Shown piece by piece: positions 1 through 8,125 of a DNA stretch of 64,000 nucleotides (position 1 is the first letter of the stretch; each line of letters opens with the position of its first letter). The DNA comes from Chloroflexota bacterium (GTDB lineage Bacteria > Chloroflexota > JAJPGV01). Under the pieces are notes generated by a model that made no database searches, was not told where the DNA came from, and saw only the letters and a program-made list of their open reading frames with translations. A program made the position numbers and the translations under genes. The stretch is from assembly GCA_021325635.1 (NCBI GenBank), contig JAJPGV010000035.1:124001-188000 (forward strand), in the 5' to 3' direction.

Positions 1-1
1 C

Positions 2-172
2 GAGATCTGGTACATCCGGGCGAACTGGCCCTGGGTGGCGCTGATGTTCATCTGGAACCTCAACTTCCAGGCCGAGGTCCCGCAGAACGACGAGAAGTGG
101 GGCTTTGGGGTCCTTCGCCCGACCTACGATCCTCGGCCCGCGTACCTCGCCCTGAAGGCGCTGCCGAAATAG
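2..172 (+). CDS. C-terminal fragment of a glycoside-hydrolase-like protein
   Basis: An open frame enters from the left edge and stops with TAG, giving the last 56 residues of a larger protein. The tail is aromatic-rich (IWYIRANWPW, MFIWNLNF) and ends in YDPRPAYLALKALPK. That ending resembles the C-terminus of TIM-barrel glycosidases of the GH5/GH39 type, where the final beta strand carries an 'xxWNLNF' segment and the chain closes with 'RPAYxAL'. The catalytic residues lie outside the window, so the family call is an inference from the tail alone. It is not in the supplied ORF track because it has no start here. Confidence 0.5.
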   Translation, partial: EIWYIRANWPWVALMFIWNLNFQAEVPQNDEKWGFGVLRPTYDPRPAYLALKALPK

Positions 173-306
173 CAGCTCCTGGCTGGCTGGCTAAGCGCCG
201 AACCAATGTTCTAGAATCTTTGTTCGATGGCGCCAGGTCCGATGCCACCGGTCCGGCGTCTTGCCGACTCTCGTAACAAAGCAGCCCGCGTATCGTTCCT
301 ACGGGC

Positions 307-933
307 ATGCTCGAGGCCTTGGCCCTGAAGGGGGTCCAGTTCGCCGTCTCCGCCGAGGAGAAGACGGATCGCGTCAGCGATCTGGTCGATCGCGCCTCCA
401 AGGGTAGCGGAGAAGCGTTCGGGCAGCTCTATCAGCTGTACGTCGACCGCATCTACAACTACATCTACTACAAGACGGGCAACACGGTCGACGCCGAAGA
501 CCTGACCGAGCAGGTGTTCATCAAGGCCTGGGAGGCCATCCGTCGCTTTCGCTTTGAAGGCAAGCCCTTTGCCGCCTGGCTCTTCAAGGTTGCCCGCAAC
601 GTGGTCATCGACCACTACCGCACGCGCAAGAACAACACCGACCTGAGCGAAGTCATCAGCGCCATCGCCCACGACGGCGATCCCGAAGCCTTCGCGCAGC
701 GGCGCGCCACCGCTCAGGTTCTCATGACCGCCATCCGCCGGCTCACCGACGAGCAGCAGCAGGTCATACTGTTGAAGTTCATCGACGGCATGGACAACAC
801 CGAGATCAGCGCCGCCATGGGAAAGAAAGAGGGCGCCATTCGTGCCCTCCAGTACCGTGCGCTCCTGGCGCTGCAGCGCATCCTCATGGACGAGCGCTAC
901 GGCCTAGAGCGGATGCCCGCCCGAGCGACCTGA
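307..933 (+). CDS. RNA polymerase ECF-type sigma factor
   Basis: This 208-residue protein has the two-domain layout of extracytoplasmic-function sigma factors. Region 2 (about residues 35-105) includes YNYIYYKTGN, the helix DAEDLTEQVFIKAWEAI and AAWLFKVARNVVIDHYR, the -10 recognition and melting part. Region 4 (about residues 135-195) contains LTDEQQQVILLKFIDG followed by an HTH. It would direct core RNA polymerase to a small regulon. The next gene starts 18 nt downstream and encodes a membrane-anchored DUF5667 protein, an arrangement typical of a sigma factor with its regulator. The ATG at 307 was taken from the ORF track; the first 20 residues are poorly conserved, so the true start may be slightly downstream. 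Confidence 0.9.
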   Translation: MLEALALKGVQFAVSAEEKTDRVSDLVDRASKGSGEAFGQLYQLYVDRIYNYIYYKTGNTVDAEDLTEQVFIKAWEAIRRFRFEGKPFAAWLFKVARNVVIDHYRTRKNNTDLSEVISAIAHDGDPEAFAQRRATAQVLMTAIRRLTDEQQQVILLKFIDGMDNTEISAAMGKKEGAIRALQYRALLALQRILMDERYGLERMPARAT

Positions 934-951
934 AAGCACGAGTTGCGCGCC

Positions 952-2208
952 ATGTTCAAACCAGAGGACGTTCTGGAGAAGGTCCTGAGCGGTGAGCTGA
1001 CCCGTCAAGAAGCGATCGATCATTGGCCGGAGATGCACGACCGGCTGATGATGCTGACCGACTTGACCGACGAGCTGCGGGCTTTGCCCGAGCAGCGGCC
1101 CGATCCCGAATTCAGGAACAGAGCTCGTCTCCACCTGCTGCAGCGAATCCAGGAGACCGAGCGGCGTCGCGCGCCCTGGCAGCGCATCCTCGATCCTCTG
1201 GCCGGGCTGTCTGGTTGGGGCACCGGCGTCAGTGCGCTTGGCGTAGCCGGAGGCGTGCTCGCCACCGCGGTTGGCTTTGCTTCGGTGAACGCCCTGCCCG
1301 ACGACCGTCTATATCCCGTCAAGCGCGCCGTCGAGAACGTCCGGCTGGCTCTTGCCCTATCCGACGAGGCCAAGGCCGGTGTCTACCTGGACGTAGCCGA
1401 TCGCCGCGCCGCGGAAATCGCTGCCGTCGCCAGCGACGTTGATGACCGGCAGCTCCACTCCTTGACGTTCGACTACGGCACAACCCTTCAGCAGATGAAC
1501 CTGGTGGTGCAGAAGCTGCCCTCGCCGCCATTGCCGCTCCTGGACAAAATGCAGTCGCACCTGGCTTCCCAGGCAACCGAGCTGGAGGCTAGGGCGGTGA
1601 ACTCCTCATCGCGTCCGGCCGTGCAGCAGAGCCTGACGGACGCCGAGATGGTGGCGTCCAATGTCGTGGATCATGTGACCTTCGTGGCCGAGCAGCGCGG
1701 CAGCCCCGGCGTCCAGGACGTCAGGCTGGCCAATAATGCGCCGGCAGCCGCCACGGCTTCGGCGCAGACGATTCAGCAGCTGGCCACGGCCACCCCTGCA
1801 CCCGCCGTCGGCGTGAGCCCGAACGCCAGTCCGAGCGTGGCCCCCAGCCAGCCAAAGGCTGCCGCCACGCCGCCTGCCACGCCCGCCAGCGTCGCGCCGG
1901 CGGCTTCGAATCCGCCGGCAGCGTCTGCCTGGGACGGCCAGTTCGACCGGCTGTGGAACGACGTGGCTGGCGCGCCGTACATGGGCCAGAAGGTGCGCCT
2001 CCAACTCGAGCAGCACGTCGTCGACGCCAAGCAGAACGCGCGTGCGGGCCGTTTCGACTCGGCCATCGCGGACCTCAACGCATTCGAGGCGCAGCTTCAG
2101 CAGGCGGTGAAGACCTACCAGGCGACGCAGTACACCGCGAGCCACCTGACCGCGGAAGCCAACGGCAGCATCGCGGCGCTAAAGGCCGGCAGCCCCTCCG
2201 CGCATTGA
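952..2208 (+). CDS. DUF5667-type membrane protein, probable anti-sigma partner
   Basis: The protein is about 418 residues from the ATG at 952; the track start is a TTG three codons earlier. The cytoplasmic N-terminus (about 85 residues, HWPEMHDRLMMLTDLTDEL) is followed by one membrane segment near residues 87-112. Then comes a DUF5667 region beginning LPDDRLYPVKRAVENVRLAL, typical of outward-facing domains encoded beside ECF sigma genes. The C-terminal half is a Pro/Ala/Ser linker (about residues 260-325) and a helical end with repeated Gln and Ala. With the sigma gene immediately upstream, an anti-sigma or sigma-sensor role is likely, but no classical zinc anti-sigma HxxxCxxC motif is visible. 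Binding to the sigma factor is inference. Confidence 0.75.
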   Translation: MFKPEDVLEKVLSGELTRQEAIDHWPEMHDRLMMLTDLTDELRALPEQRPDPEFRNRARLHLLQRIQETERRRAPWQRILDPLAGLSGWGTGVSALGVAGGVLATAVGFASVNALPDDRLYPVKRAVENVRLALALSDEAKAGVYLDVADRRAAEIAAVASDVDDRQLHSLTFDYGTTLQQMNLVVQKLPSPPLPLLDKMQSHLASQATELEARAVNSSSRPAVQQSLTDAEMVASNVVDHVTFVAEQRGSPGVQDVRLANNAPAAATASAQTIQQLATATPAPAVGVSPNASPSVAPSQPKAAATPPATPASVAPAASNPPAASAWDGQFDRLWNDVAGAPYMGQKVRLQLEQHVVDAKQNARAGRFDSAIADLNAFEAQLQQAVKTYQATQYTASHLTAEANGSIAALKAGSPSAH

Positions 2209-2456
2209 GCTGGCTAGGGCCGCGGGCTCGCTGCCAGCGCCGTAGCTGTACGCCCAGCCTAGACCGTCATCCGAGCTCGAGCGACGGATGCCTTTCTTCG
2301 CCGTAGCCCGAATCGGCGCTGTGGGCGCGACTGCTGCGACGGCAGGCCGGAGACTTCTGACGTATCCTCGTTTTCAGTGCCCCAGTCCATTCCGGCTGAA
2401 GCTGCTGATCCGCATCTGGCAGCTCTTGCCCTTATCCCCTGACTCCTATCCCTTCC

Positions 2457-3557
2457 ATGCGGGTTCTGATGATTTCGAAGGCGCTGGTCGTTGGCGCCTA
2501 CCAGCGCAAGGCTGAGGAGCTTGCCCGGCTCGGACTGGAGCTCATGGTCGTGGTGCCGCCGTCCTGGATCCAGGAAGGATCGCCGCTGCCGCTGGAACCA
2601 AAGTTCCTCACAGGCTACCGCCTCGAGGTCGAGCCGATCGCCTTCAACGGCCATTTTCACGTGCACTTCTACCCTCGTTTGGCCCGGCGCTTCGCTCAGT
2701 TCAGGCCCGATCTGGTGCACATCGACGAGGAGGCCTATAACCTGGCGACCTTCCAGGCGCTGCTGCTGGCCCGGCGCTTCCGCTCGCAATCGGTCTTTTT
2801 CACCTGGCAGAACCTCGATCGCCGCTATCCATGGCCCTTCTCAGCCATGGAGCGCTACGTCCTGCGCCATGCCGGAGGCTGCATAGCCGGCAACCAGGAG
2901 GCCGCCAGGATCCAGCGCCGCCGCGGCTTCGAGCGCGACATTGCGGTAATTCCACAGTTCGGCATCGACGCGGAGCTGTTCATCCGCCGGCCGGTCGATC
3001 GGCCGGCGGGCTTCGTGATCGGCTTCGCCGGGCGGTTGGTCGAGCAGAAGGGCCTGCGCGTGCTGTGCGACGCGTTCGAGACGCTGCCGGGTGATTGCCA
3101 CCTGCTGCTGGCCGGCAGCGGCCCGCTCGAAGCCGAGATCCGCGAGCGCGCGGCCAGCCGCGGCTGGGCCGGTCGCTTGACCATCGCCGCGGTCTCGTCC
3201 ACGAGCATGCCCGAGGTCTACAGCCAGATGGACTGCCTGGCCCTGCCATCGCTCACCACGCCCGCCTGGAAGGAGCAGTTCGGTCGCGCCGCCGTGGAGG
3301 CCATGGCCTGCGAGGTCCCGGTGGTGGGTTCGGACAGCGGCGAGATTCGGCAGGTGGTGGGTGACGCCGGCATCGTCGTGCCGGAAGGCGATCCGGTGGC
3401 CCTATCCGCCGCTCTGAACCGGCTGCACGATCAGCCCGACCTGCGTCGCGATCTCGCCGCCCTCGGACGCCGCCGAGCCGTCTCTACGTTCACGCAAGCA
3501 GAGGTTGCCGCGCAGACGTTCGAGGCCTATCGGGCAATCATGAGCTGTGCTAAATGA
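2457..3557 (+). CDS. Glycosyltransferase family 4
   Basis: This 366-residue GT-B enzyme transfers a sugar from an activated donor to an unidentified acceptor. The N-terminal Rossmann half (residues 1-175) begins MRVLMISKALVVGAYQRK. The donor-binding half starts near residue 180 with FVIGFAGRLVEQKGL. The conserved acidic/EX7E-like donor motif appears as EQFGRAAVEAMACEVPVVGS. The ATG at 2457 fits the family N-terminus. The gene stands alone after a 248-bp gap, with no other envelope genes around it, so its product cannot be assigned. It overlaps nothing functional downstream; the next likely start is 3656. Confidence 0.88.
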   Translation: MRVLMISKALVVGAYQRKAEELARLGLELMVVVPPSWIQEGSPLPLEPKFLTGYRLEVEPIAFNGHFHVHFYPRLARRFAQFRPDLVHIDEEAYNLATFQALLLARRFRSQSVFFTWQNLDRRYPWPFSAMERYVLRHAGGCIAGNQEAARIQRRRGFERDIAVIPQFGIDAELFIRRPVDRPAGFVIGFAGRLVEQKGLRVLCDAFETLPGDCHLLLAGSGPLEAEIRERAASRGWAGRLTIAAVSSTSMPEVYSQMDCLALPSLTTPAWKEQFGRAAVEAMACEVPVVGSDSGEIRQVVGDAGIVVPEGDPVALSAALNRLHDQPDLRRDLAALGRRRAVSTFTQAEVAAQTFEAYRAIMSCAK

Positions 3558-3655
3558 TTTCGATTGGAAATATATATTGGACTTATTGGTCGTCCTGGCA
3601 GATGATGAATGAGCCAGCGAACAGCGGTTCGCCGGCCTTTTCAAAGGAGGACGCC

Positions 3656-3835
3656 ATGGGAATCTTCACCGAAGCCGATCGACATCCGTTCAGTGAGCTG
3701 GATGCAGACGTCTCCGAGCAGGCCCACGGCGGCGCCGGCAATGAGCTTGGGCCACGCGACCTGCGCTGGAGCGAGTTCGTCCGCTCTACGGATCAGCCGC
3801 GGTTTTTCATTCGCGACGAAAGCCTCGCTTCCTAG
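3656..3835 (+). CDS. Small acidic orphan protein, 59 residues
   Basis: The track ORF begins at 3554, but a strong Shine-Dalgarno (AAAGGAGG) lies 5 nt before the in-frame ATG at 3656, so this start is preferred. The product (MGIFTEADRHPFSELDADVS onward) is acidic and polar with no membrane segment, cysteine cluster or recognisable domain, and ends RFFIRDESLAS. Its stop abuts the stop of the convergent DUF4446 gene. The strong ribosome binding site argues that it is real and well translated. I do not recognise the family. Confidence 0.6.
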   Translation: MGIFTEADRHPFSELDADVSEQAHGGAGNELGPRDLRWSEFVRSTDQPRFFIRDESLAS

Positions 3836-4366
3836 CTAATCCTCACCACTTGGCGAGCCGAGCGACTTCTCGCCACTGAAGCCGCCCCGAGTGGCCTGCG
3901 CCAGGGCCTGCTCCTCTTCATCCGACAACGTGTACTGCGAGCGCCCACCCTCTATGGGTTTGGCGTACACACGCGTCTCCGCGCGGTTGTGCAGGCTGCT
4001 CAACACCACGCCGTTGCCGCCCTGATCCAGCAGCGCAATGGCGAAGCTCTGATCGCCCCCTGTCTCCTCGAAGGGGTTGAAGCGCACCATGCCCACGCGC
4101 TGGATGGCTGTCCGCAAGACGGCGTCAAGCACCTCGACGCCTCTGTCCAGCTCCTCGATGCGCCGGTCATGGCTGTTGATGCGGCCGACGTGCATCGACA
4201 TGATCTCCTCGAGGTTGCCAGCCTGGACGCCGCTCAGCAGCTGGCGATAGCGTGCCAGCATGCGGCTCATTCGCACCTGGAGAACGATGAGCCAGACGAG
4301 GCACACGGCCGCTGCGGCGGCCGCGACCGTGGCGATCGTGAGTGGGTCCGTCAAGCTAGCCGCCAT
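3836..4366 (-). CDS. DUF4446 family membrane-anchored protein
   Basis: The 176-residue product has an N-terminal membrane helix (about residues 12-30, ATVAAAAAAVCLVWLIVLQV). A coiled-coil-like stretch follows with HVGRINSHDRRIEELDRGVEVLD. The DUF4446 core is VGMVRFNPFEETGGDQSFAIALLDQGGNGVVLSSLHNRAETRVYAKPI. Members are found mostly in Firmicutes and Chloroflexota and have no assigned function. A perfect TATAAT overlaps the annotated ATG (see findings), so translation may begin at the TTG of codon 5. The C-terminal tail is acidic and Ser/Gly-rich. Confidence 0.85.
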   Translation of the reverse strand: MAASLTDPLTIATVAAAAAAVCLVWLIVLQVRMSRMLARYRQLLSGVQAGNLEEIMSMHVGRINSHDRRIEELDRGVEVLDAVLRTAIQRVGMVRFNPFEETGGDQSFAIALLDQGGNGVVLSSLHNRAETRVYAKPIEGGRSQYTLSDEEEQALAQATRGGFSGEKSLGSPSGED

Positions 4367-4488
4367 TATAGGCGCCGCGGAAATGGGTGCCCCTGGTATC
4401 CTGGTTCACAGGCTCAACTTCGAGCGCCCGCGCCACGCGAGGCCCTCGGCCGCCGCACACCACATCCTGTGAGGTTCCTGACGACATC

Positions 4489-4983
4489 ATGCTGAAAAAC
4501 ATCATCATCGGACTTTCCGGCGCACTGCTCCTGGCCCTGGCCGCCTGTGGCGGCGGGTCATCTGCCAGCTCGCCCAGCGTCGCCAAACCAAGTGCCCCTA
4601 CCTCCGCCGCTGCCAAGCCCGCCGCGCCCAGCGCGTCCGTTGTCGGGCAAAAGGCGCCCGGGCCGTTCTCGGCCAACGGCACAGTCACGGTCGACGCCGC
4701 CGGCGCGGCGGCCCTAGAGGCAACTGACACATTGAAGTGGCAGCCCGACGTCCTCGTGGCCAAGCCCGGGACGAAGGTCACGCTGACGGTCAAGAACGGT
4801 GGCGCGTCGGCCCACACCTTCCTGAGCCCTGCGCTCGGCATAACGAGTCCGGTCGAAGTCAACAATGGGCAGACCGTCACGGCGAGCTTCACCACGCCGA
4901 CCCAGCCCGGGGCCTACCAGTTCTGGTGCAATATCCCAGGCCACGCCGAAGCTGGCATGGTGGGTGAGGTGATCGTCCAGTAA
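4489..4983 (+). CDS. Cupredoxin-domain lipoprotein
   Basis: From the ATG at 4489 the product is 164 residues. The N-terminus is a lipoprotein signal peptide (MLKNIIIGLSGALLLALAAC, lipobox Cys near residue 20), followed by a Ser/Ala/Pro linker. The C-terminal ~100 residues form a plastocyanin-like fold with type 1 copper ligands visible: His in ASAHTF, then Cys, His and Met in FWCNIPGHAEAGM. It would act outside the cell as an electron carrier or copper-binding protein. The track start at 4387 adds 34 residues before the signal peptide and was rejected. The copper/cytochrome cluster at 16-21 kb is a plausible functional partner but is not adjacent. Confidence 0.85.
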   Translation: MLKNIIIGLSGALLLALAACGGGSSASSPSVAKPSAPTSAAAKPAAPSASVVGQKAPGPFSANGTVTVDAAGAAALEATDTLKWQPDVLVAKPGTKVTLTVKNGGASAHTFLSPALGITSPVEVNNGQTVTASFTTPTQPGAYQFWCNIPGHAEAGMVGEVIVQ

Positions 4984-4994
4984 CGGCTCCGGCC

Positions 4995-5996
4995 ATGCAG
5001 ATAGGCTTCCACCTCACTCCCTTCTGGAGCCCGACGAATCGGACGCCGACGCAGATCATCGACGAGGCCATTGAGGTCGTCCACGCGGCCTCGAAGATGG
5101 GCTTCGCCTGGGTATCAATGGGCAACCACTGGCTGTCCCACCCGACGGTTTGGCCGCAGCCGTTTCCGCTCGTGGCGCGGCTGGCTCCGGAGACGGGTGA
5201 GATGCTCATCAAGACGTCGGTCCTGCTTGTGCCGCTGTTCAATCCTGTCGACGTCGCCGAGAACGTGGCAACCCTCGATCACATCACGCACGGCCGGCTG
5301 GTGCTGGGTATGTCCATTGGATACCGCGAGCAGGAGCTCGACGTGGCGGGCCTGTCCCGCAAGGATCGGGTGCCCAAGCTCGAAGAGTCGGTGGCGCTGA
5401 TGAAGCAGCTCTGGACGGGCGATGAGGTGACCTTCGAAGGGAAGTACACCCGCGTGATCAAGGGTCGCATGGGCTTCACCCCCTTTCAAAAGCCGCATCC
5501 CCTGCTGGAGATGGGCGCGCAAAGCGAGGCTGCCACCAAGCGCGCTGCCCGCATCACCGACGGTGTTTTTCTCGGACCGCAGGTCGCGTGGCCCGACATC
5601 GGCCGCCTGGCCAGTGTGTATCGCGCTGCGCGCCAGGAATTGGGCAAGGATCTGGGCATGCTGGGCGCCTCACGGAGCCTGATGGTGGGCAAGTCGAAGG
5701 AGGATGCCCGTGCGGTGGCCGAGCAGTACCTGGAAAAGACCTTCAGCATGTATCGGACCTGGTCCATGCAGGAAAACCAGATGGTGGAGCTGCAGCTCGG
5801 CTTCGATTCCGGCCTCGACGCCTGGTCCGTCAACGGCTCGCCCGCGGACTGCGTCGAGACTATCTCCTACGCTCGTGACGAGCTCGGCCTCAACCGCATC
5901 GGTTTCACGATCTACAGCCTCCCACCCTCTCCCCAGGCCCGTATCGACTATCTCCAGATGATCGCCGAGGACATCGTCAGCAAAGTCGCCCGCTGA
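4995..5996 (+). CDS. LLM-class flavin-dependent oxidoreductase
   Basis: A 333-residue luciferase-like monooxygenase/F420-dependent reductase fold. It opens with MQIGFHLTPFWSP and carries GFAWVSMGNHW in the first barrel strands. The central block LDHITHGRLVLGMSIGYREQELD matches the family 'T.GRL.LG.G.G....E' motif. The C-terminal part (GSPADCVETISYARDELGLNRIGF) is the usual end of the barrel. The cofactor may be FMN or F420, and the substrate cannot be read from sequence. It starts 11 nt after the cupredoxin stop and is followed by an asparaginase-like gene, so it may belong to the catabolic island that continues to 15 kb. Confidence 0.88.
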   Translation: MQIGFHLTPFWSPTNRTPTQIIDEAIEVVHAASKMGFAWVSMGNHWLSHPTVWPQPFPLVARLAPETGEMLIKTSVLLVPLFNPVDVAENVATLDHITHGRLVLGMSIGYREQELDVAGLSRKDRVPKLEESVALMKQLWTGDEVTFEGKYTRVIKGRMGFTPFQKPHPLLEMGAQSEAATKRAARITDGVFLGPQVAWPDIGRLASVYRAARQELGKDLGMLGASRSLMVGKSKEDARAVAEQYLEKTFSMYRTWSMQENQMVELQLGFDSGLDAWSVNGSPADCVETISYARDELGLNRIGFTIYSLPPSPQARIDYLQMIAEDIVSKVAR

Positions 5997-6038
5997 GCCG
6001 GGCCCTCGCCCCATTGCTCCGGCAGGCACAATAGAGCG

Positions 6039-7034
6039 GTGACTCTGCCGCGCATCACGCTTGTCTTCACCGGCGGCACGATCGATTCGATCGGTGAGGA
6101 TCGGCTGGACCTGGCCTGGTATTACGAGAAGGGCGAACGGCTGGGACCGGGCGAGCTCGTGGCCCGCGTGCCGGAGGTCGCACGCGTGGCGGAGGTGGAG
6201 GAGGTGCCCTTTCGCCGCTTGGCCGGCGGAGCCATCACGCCGGCCGACTGGCTGCAGCTCCTGGCTCGCCTGAACGAGCGGCTCCAGCAGCCCGTGCAAG
6301 GCGCGGTCGTCACCCACGGCACGAATACGCTTGAAGAAACCGCCTACTTCCTCAACCTCACCCTGAAGACCGATAAGCCGGTGGTCGTGGTTGGCGCCAT
6401 GCGTCCCTCTTCCGGCATCAGCGCTGATGGGGATTTGAACCTGCTCAACGCTATCCGCGTCGCGGCACAACCCGCCTCCGGCGGGCGTGGTGTCCTGGTC
6501 CTGTTGAACGACACCATCCACGCCGCCCGCGACGTCACCAAGACGAACACCTTTCGGGTGCAGACGTTCGCCAGCCCGGATAGCGGCCCGCTCGGCTATG
6601 CCGATAGTGATGGTCGGGTCATCTTCTATCGGTCCACCACGCGCAAACACACCACCGCGGCGGAGTTCAATCTGACCGGCCGGGAGACGTTACCCCGCGT
6701 AGACGTTGTGGTCACGTACGCCGGCGCCGATGGCGCGCTCATCGACGCCGCGGTAGCGGCCGGCGCGGAAGGCATTGTCAGCGCCGGTTCCGGCGCGGGC
6801 CGCCCTACGCCGCTCGAGGACGAGGCGATCGACCGCGCCCGCCAGCGCGGCGTGCTGGTCTGCCAGGCCAGCCGGGTGGGATCGGGGCGAGTGGCGCGCA
6901 GCCCGAGATTGCGCCGGCGCGGTATCGTCACGGCCGACAACTTGCAGCCCTGGAAGGCCCGCATCCTGCTCATGTTGGCCCTCACCCGCACCCGCGATCC
7001 GGACCAGGTGCAGGCGATGTTCGAGGAGTATTAG
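6039..7034 (+). CDS. L-asparaginase family amidohydrolase
   Basis: The 331-residue protein has the bacterial asparaginase fold: nucleophile motif TGGTIDS at the N-terminus, VVTHGTNTLEETAYFLNL near residue 90, VVGAMRPSSGISADGDLNL, and the lysine-bearing ARDVTKTNTFRVQTF. These residues hydrolyse the side-chain amide of asparagine or related substrates. The second motif reads HGTN where characterised enzymes have HGTD, which could change substrate preference. No signal peptide is visible, so it should be cytoplasmic. The GTG at 6039 follows a CACAAT hexamer by 6 nt without a Shine-Dalgarno. The neighbours suggest use of nitrogenous compounds. Confidence 0.88.
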   Translation: MTLPRITLVFTGGTIDSIGEDRLDLAWYYEKGERLGPGELVARVPEVARVAEVEEVPFRRLAGGAITPADWLQLLARLNERLQQPVQGAVVTHGTNTLEETAYFLNLTLKTDKPVVVVGAMRPSSGISADGDLNLLNAIRVAAQPASGGRGVLVLLNDTIHAARDVTKTNTFRVQTFASPDSGPLGYADSDGRVIFYRSTTRKHTTAAEFNLTGRETLPRVDVVVTYAGADGALIDAAVAAGAEGIVSAGSGAGRPTPLEDEAIDRARQRGVLVCQASRVGSGRVARSPRLRRRGIVTADNLQPWKARILLMLALTRTRDPDQVQAMFEEY

Positions 7035-7107
7035 GTCGCCGGATCGGCGCCGCCAGGTTGTGGTTGCCCCCGGGTCAAACGGTCCCATGACCTCAGCCCG
7101 GCAGCAA

Positions 7108-7119
7108 TGCAAGCTTGCA
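7108..7119. promoter_or_regulatory. 12-bp perfect palindrome, possible operator
   Basis: TGCAAGCTTGCA is self-complementary over 12 bp. It sits in the 235-bp gap between the asparaginase-like and isochorismatase-fold genes, about 85 bp upstream of a TTGACA -35-like box. The position suits a regulator site, but the palindrome includes a HindIII-type AAGCTT core and could be fortuitous. Confidence 0.3.
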
Positions 7120-7203
7120 CAGTGCGGCTGGTCCGATCGTCGAAAACTGCCGCCGGTCCAGCCAGGCGTGCACTCCAGACGCATCTTATATGCGCAGGTC
7201 TCA

Positions 7204-7232
7204 TTGACAGTCAAGGCACTGAATGCAACAGT
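7204..7232 (+). promoter_or_regulatory. Candidate promoter for the isochorismatase-fold gene
   Basis: A perfect TTGACA is followed after 17 bp by AACAGT, a weak -10. The gene's start codon at 7270 lies about 30 nt after the predicted transcription start, with a TGGAGG Shine-Dalgarno in between. Confidence 0.4.
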
Positions 7233-7269
7233 TGCCAGGCGTAGGACATTCCTTTGGAGGTCGAGCCCG

Positions 7270-8037
7270 ATGTCGGATCGAGTGTGGGATCGTTTCTTGA
7301 CGGAGCAGGACAAGGCGCATCTGCAGCTGTCTCGCGAGCGGCGGGTGGGCTTCGGCACACAACCGGCGCTGCTGCTCATCGACCTCTACCGCTGGGTGTT
7401 CGGTGACGAGCCACTGCCGCTGCTGGAAGGCATGAAGCTCTGGCCGGGCTACTGCGGCCCGGCGGCCTGGAACGCCATCCCGCAGATCCAGCGGCTGCAG
7501 TCGGCCGCGCGGGCCGCCGGCATACCCGTCATTCACGTGACGGGCTTGAATGACGAGACGTCGGGCGTCCCGGGCTGGAACGAAGCCGCCCATCGCGACG
7601 CCGGCCGCCGCGCGCGGTCCGAGGATCCCGTGGCTCGAGAGCGCTACGCCCGCCGCTACGAGATCATGCCCGAGCTCGGTCCTCTTCCTGGTGAGGTGCT
7701 GCTGCACAAGACGTCCCCCAGCGCCTTCTGGGGCACGCCGCTGGTCGGCCACCTGAACTATCTCGACGTCGATACCATCCTGGTCGCCGGCGAAAGCACG
7801 AGCGGCTGCGTGCGGGCGTCAGTTGTGGAGGGCTGCACCAATCGCTATCGCATGCAGGTGGTGGAGGAATGCGTCTTCGACCGCCACGAAGCCTGCCATG
7901 CCATCAACCTGTTCGACATGGACCAGAAATACGCCAGCGTGATCTCCCTGGATGAGGCCACCGGCTATCTGTCCACGATTCGTGGCGGGGCCGCTGGCAC
8001 GAGCCAGCCCCAGCGCGAGCTGATCGCTTCCCGCTAG
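7270..8037 (+). CDS. Isochorismatase-fold cysteine hydrolase (N-carbamoylsarcosine amidase-like)
   Basis: A start at the ATG of 7270, 9 nt after TGGAGG, gives 255 residues; the longer track ORF from 6775 is rejected because its extension is a shadow of the previous gene. The catalytic triad is visible: Asp in ALLLIDLYR, Lys in LHKTSPSAFWGT, Cys in AGESTSGCVRASVVEG. The sequence resembles the N-carbamoylsarcosine amidase/ureidoacrylate hydrolase branch, which cleaves C-N bonds of carbamoyl or amide compounds. Its position facing an allantoinase-like and molybdenum hydroxylase operon supports a role in N-heterocycle or ureide breakdown. The exact substrate is unknown. Confidence 0.85.
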   Translation: MSDRVWDRFLTEQDKAHLQLSRERRVGFGTQPALLLIDLYRWVFGDEPLPLLEGMKLWPGYCGPAAWNAIPQIQRLQSAARAAGIPVIHVTGLNDETSGVPGWNEAAHRDAGRRARSEDPVARERYARRYEIMPELGPLPGEVLLHKTSPSAFWGTPLVGHLNYLDVDTILVAGESTSGCVRASVVEGCTNRYRMQVVEECVFDRHEACHAINLFDMDQKYASVISLDEATGYLSTIRGGAAGTSQPQRELIASR

Positions 8038-8125
8038 CCCTTATCGGTCCAGGCTCTCGGCAGGCGCGGCCTCGAGGCTCGGGACAGGCCGGAAGGAGGC
8101 TTGCTGTGTGGAGCTTACGCTGCCC

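Noticed and set aside
6775-7269. N-terminal extension of the isochorismatase-fold ORF
   Set aside because: The extension overlaps the asparaginase gene in another frame and crosses a promoter and a Shine-Dalgarno; the ATG at 7270 is far better.
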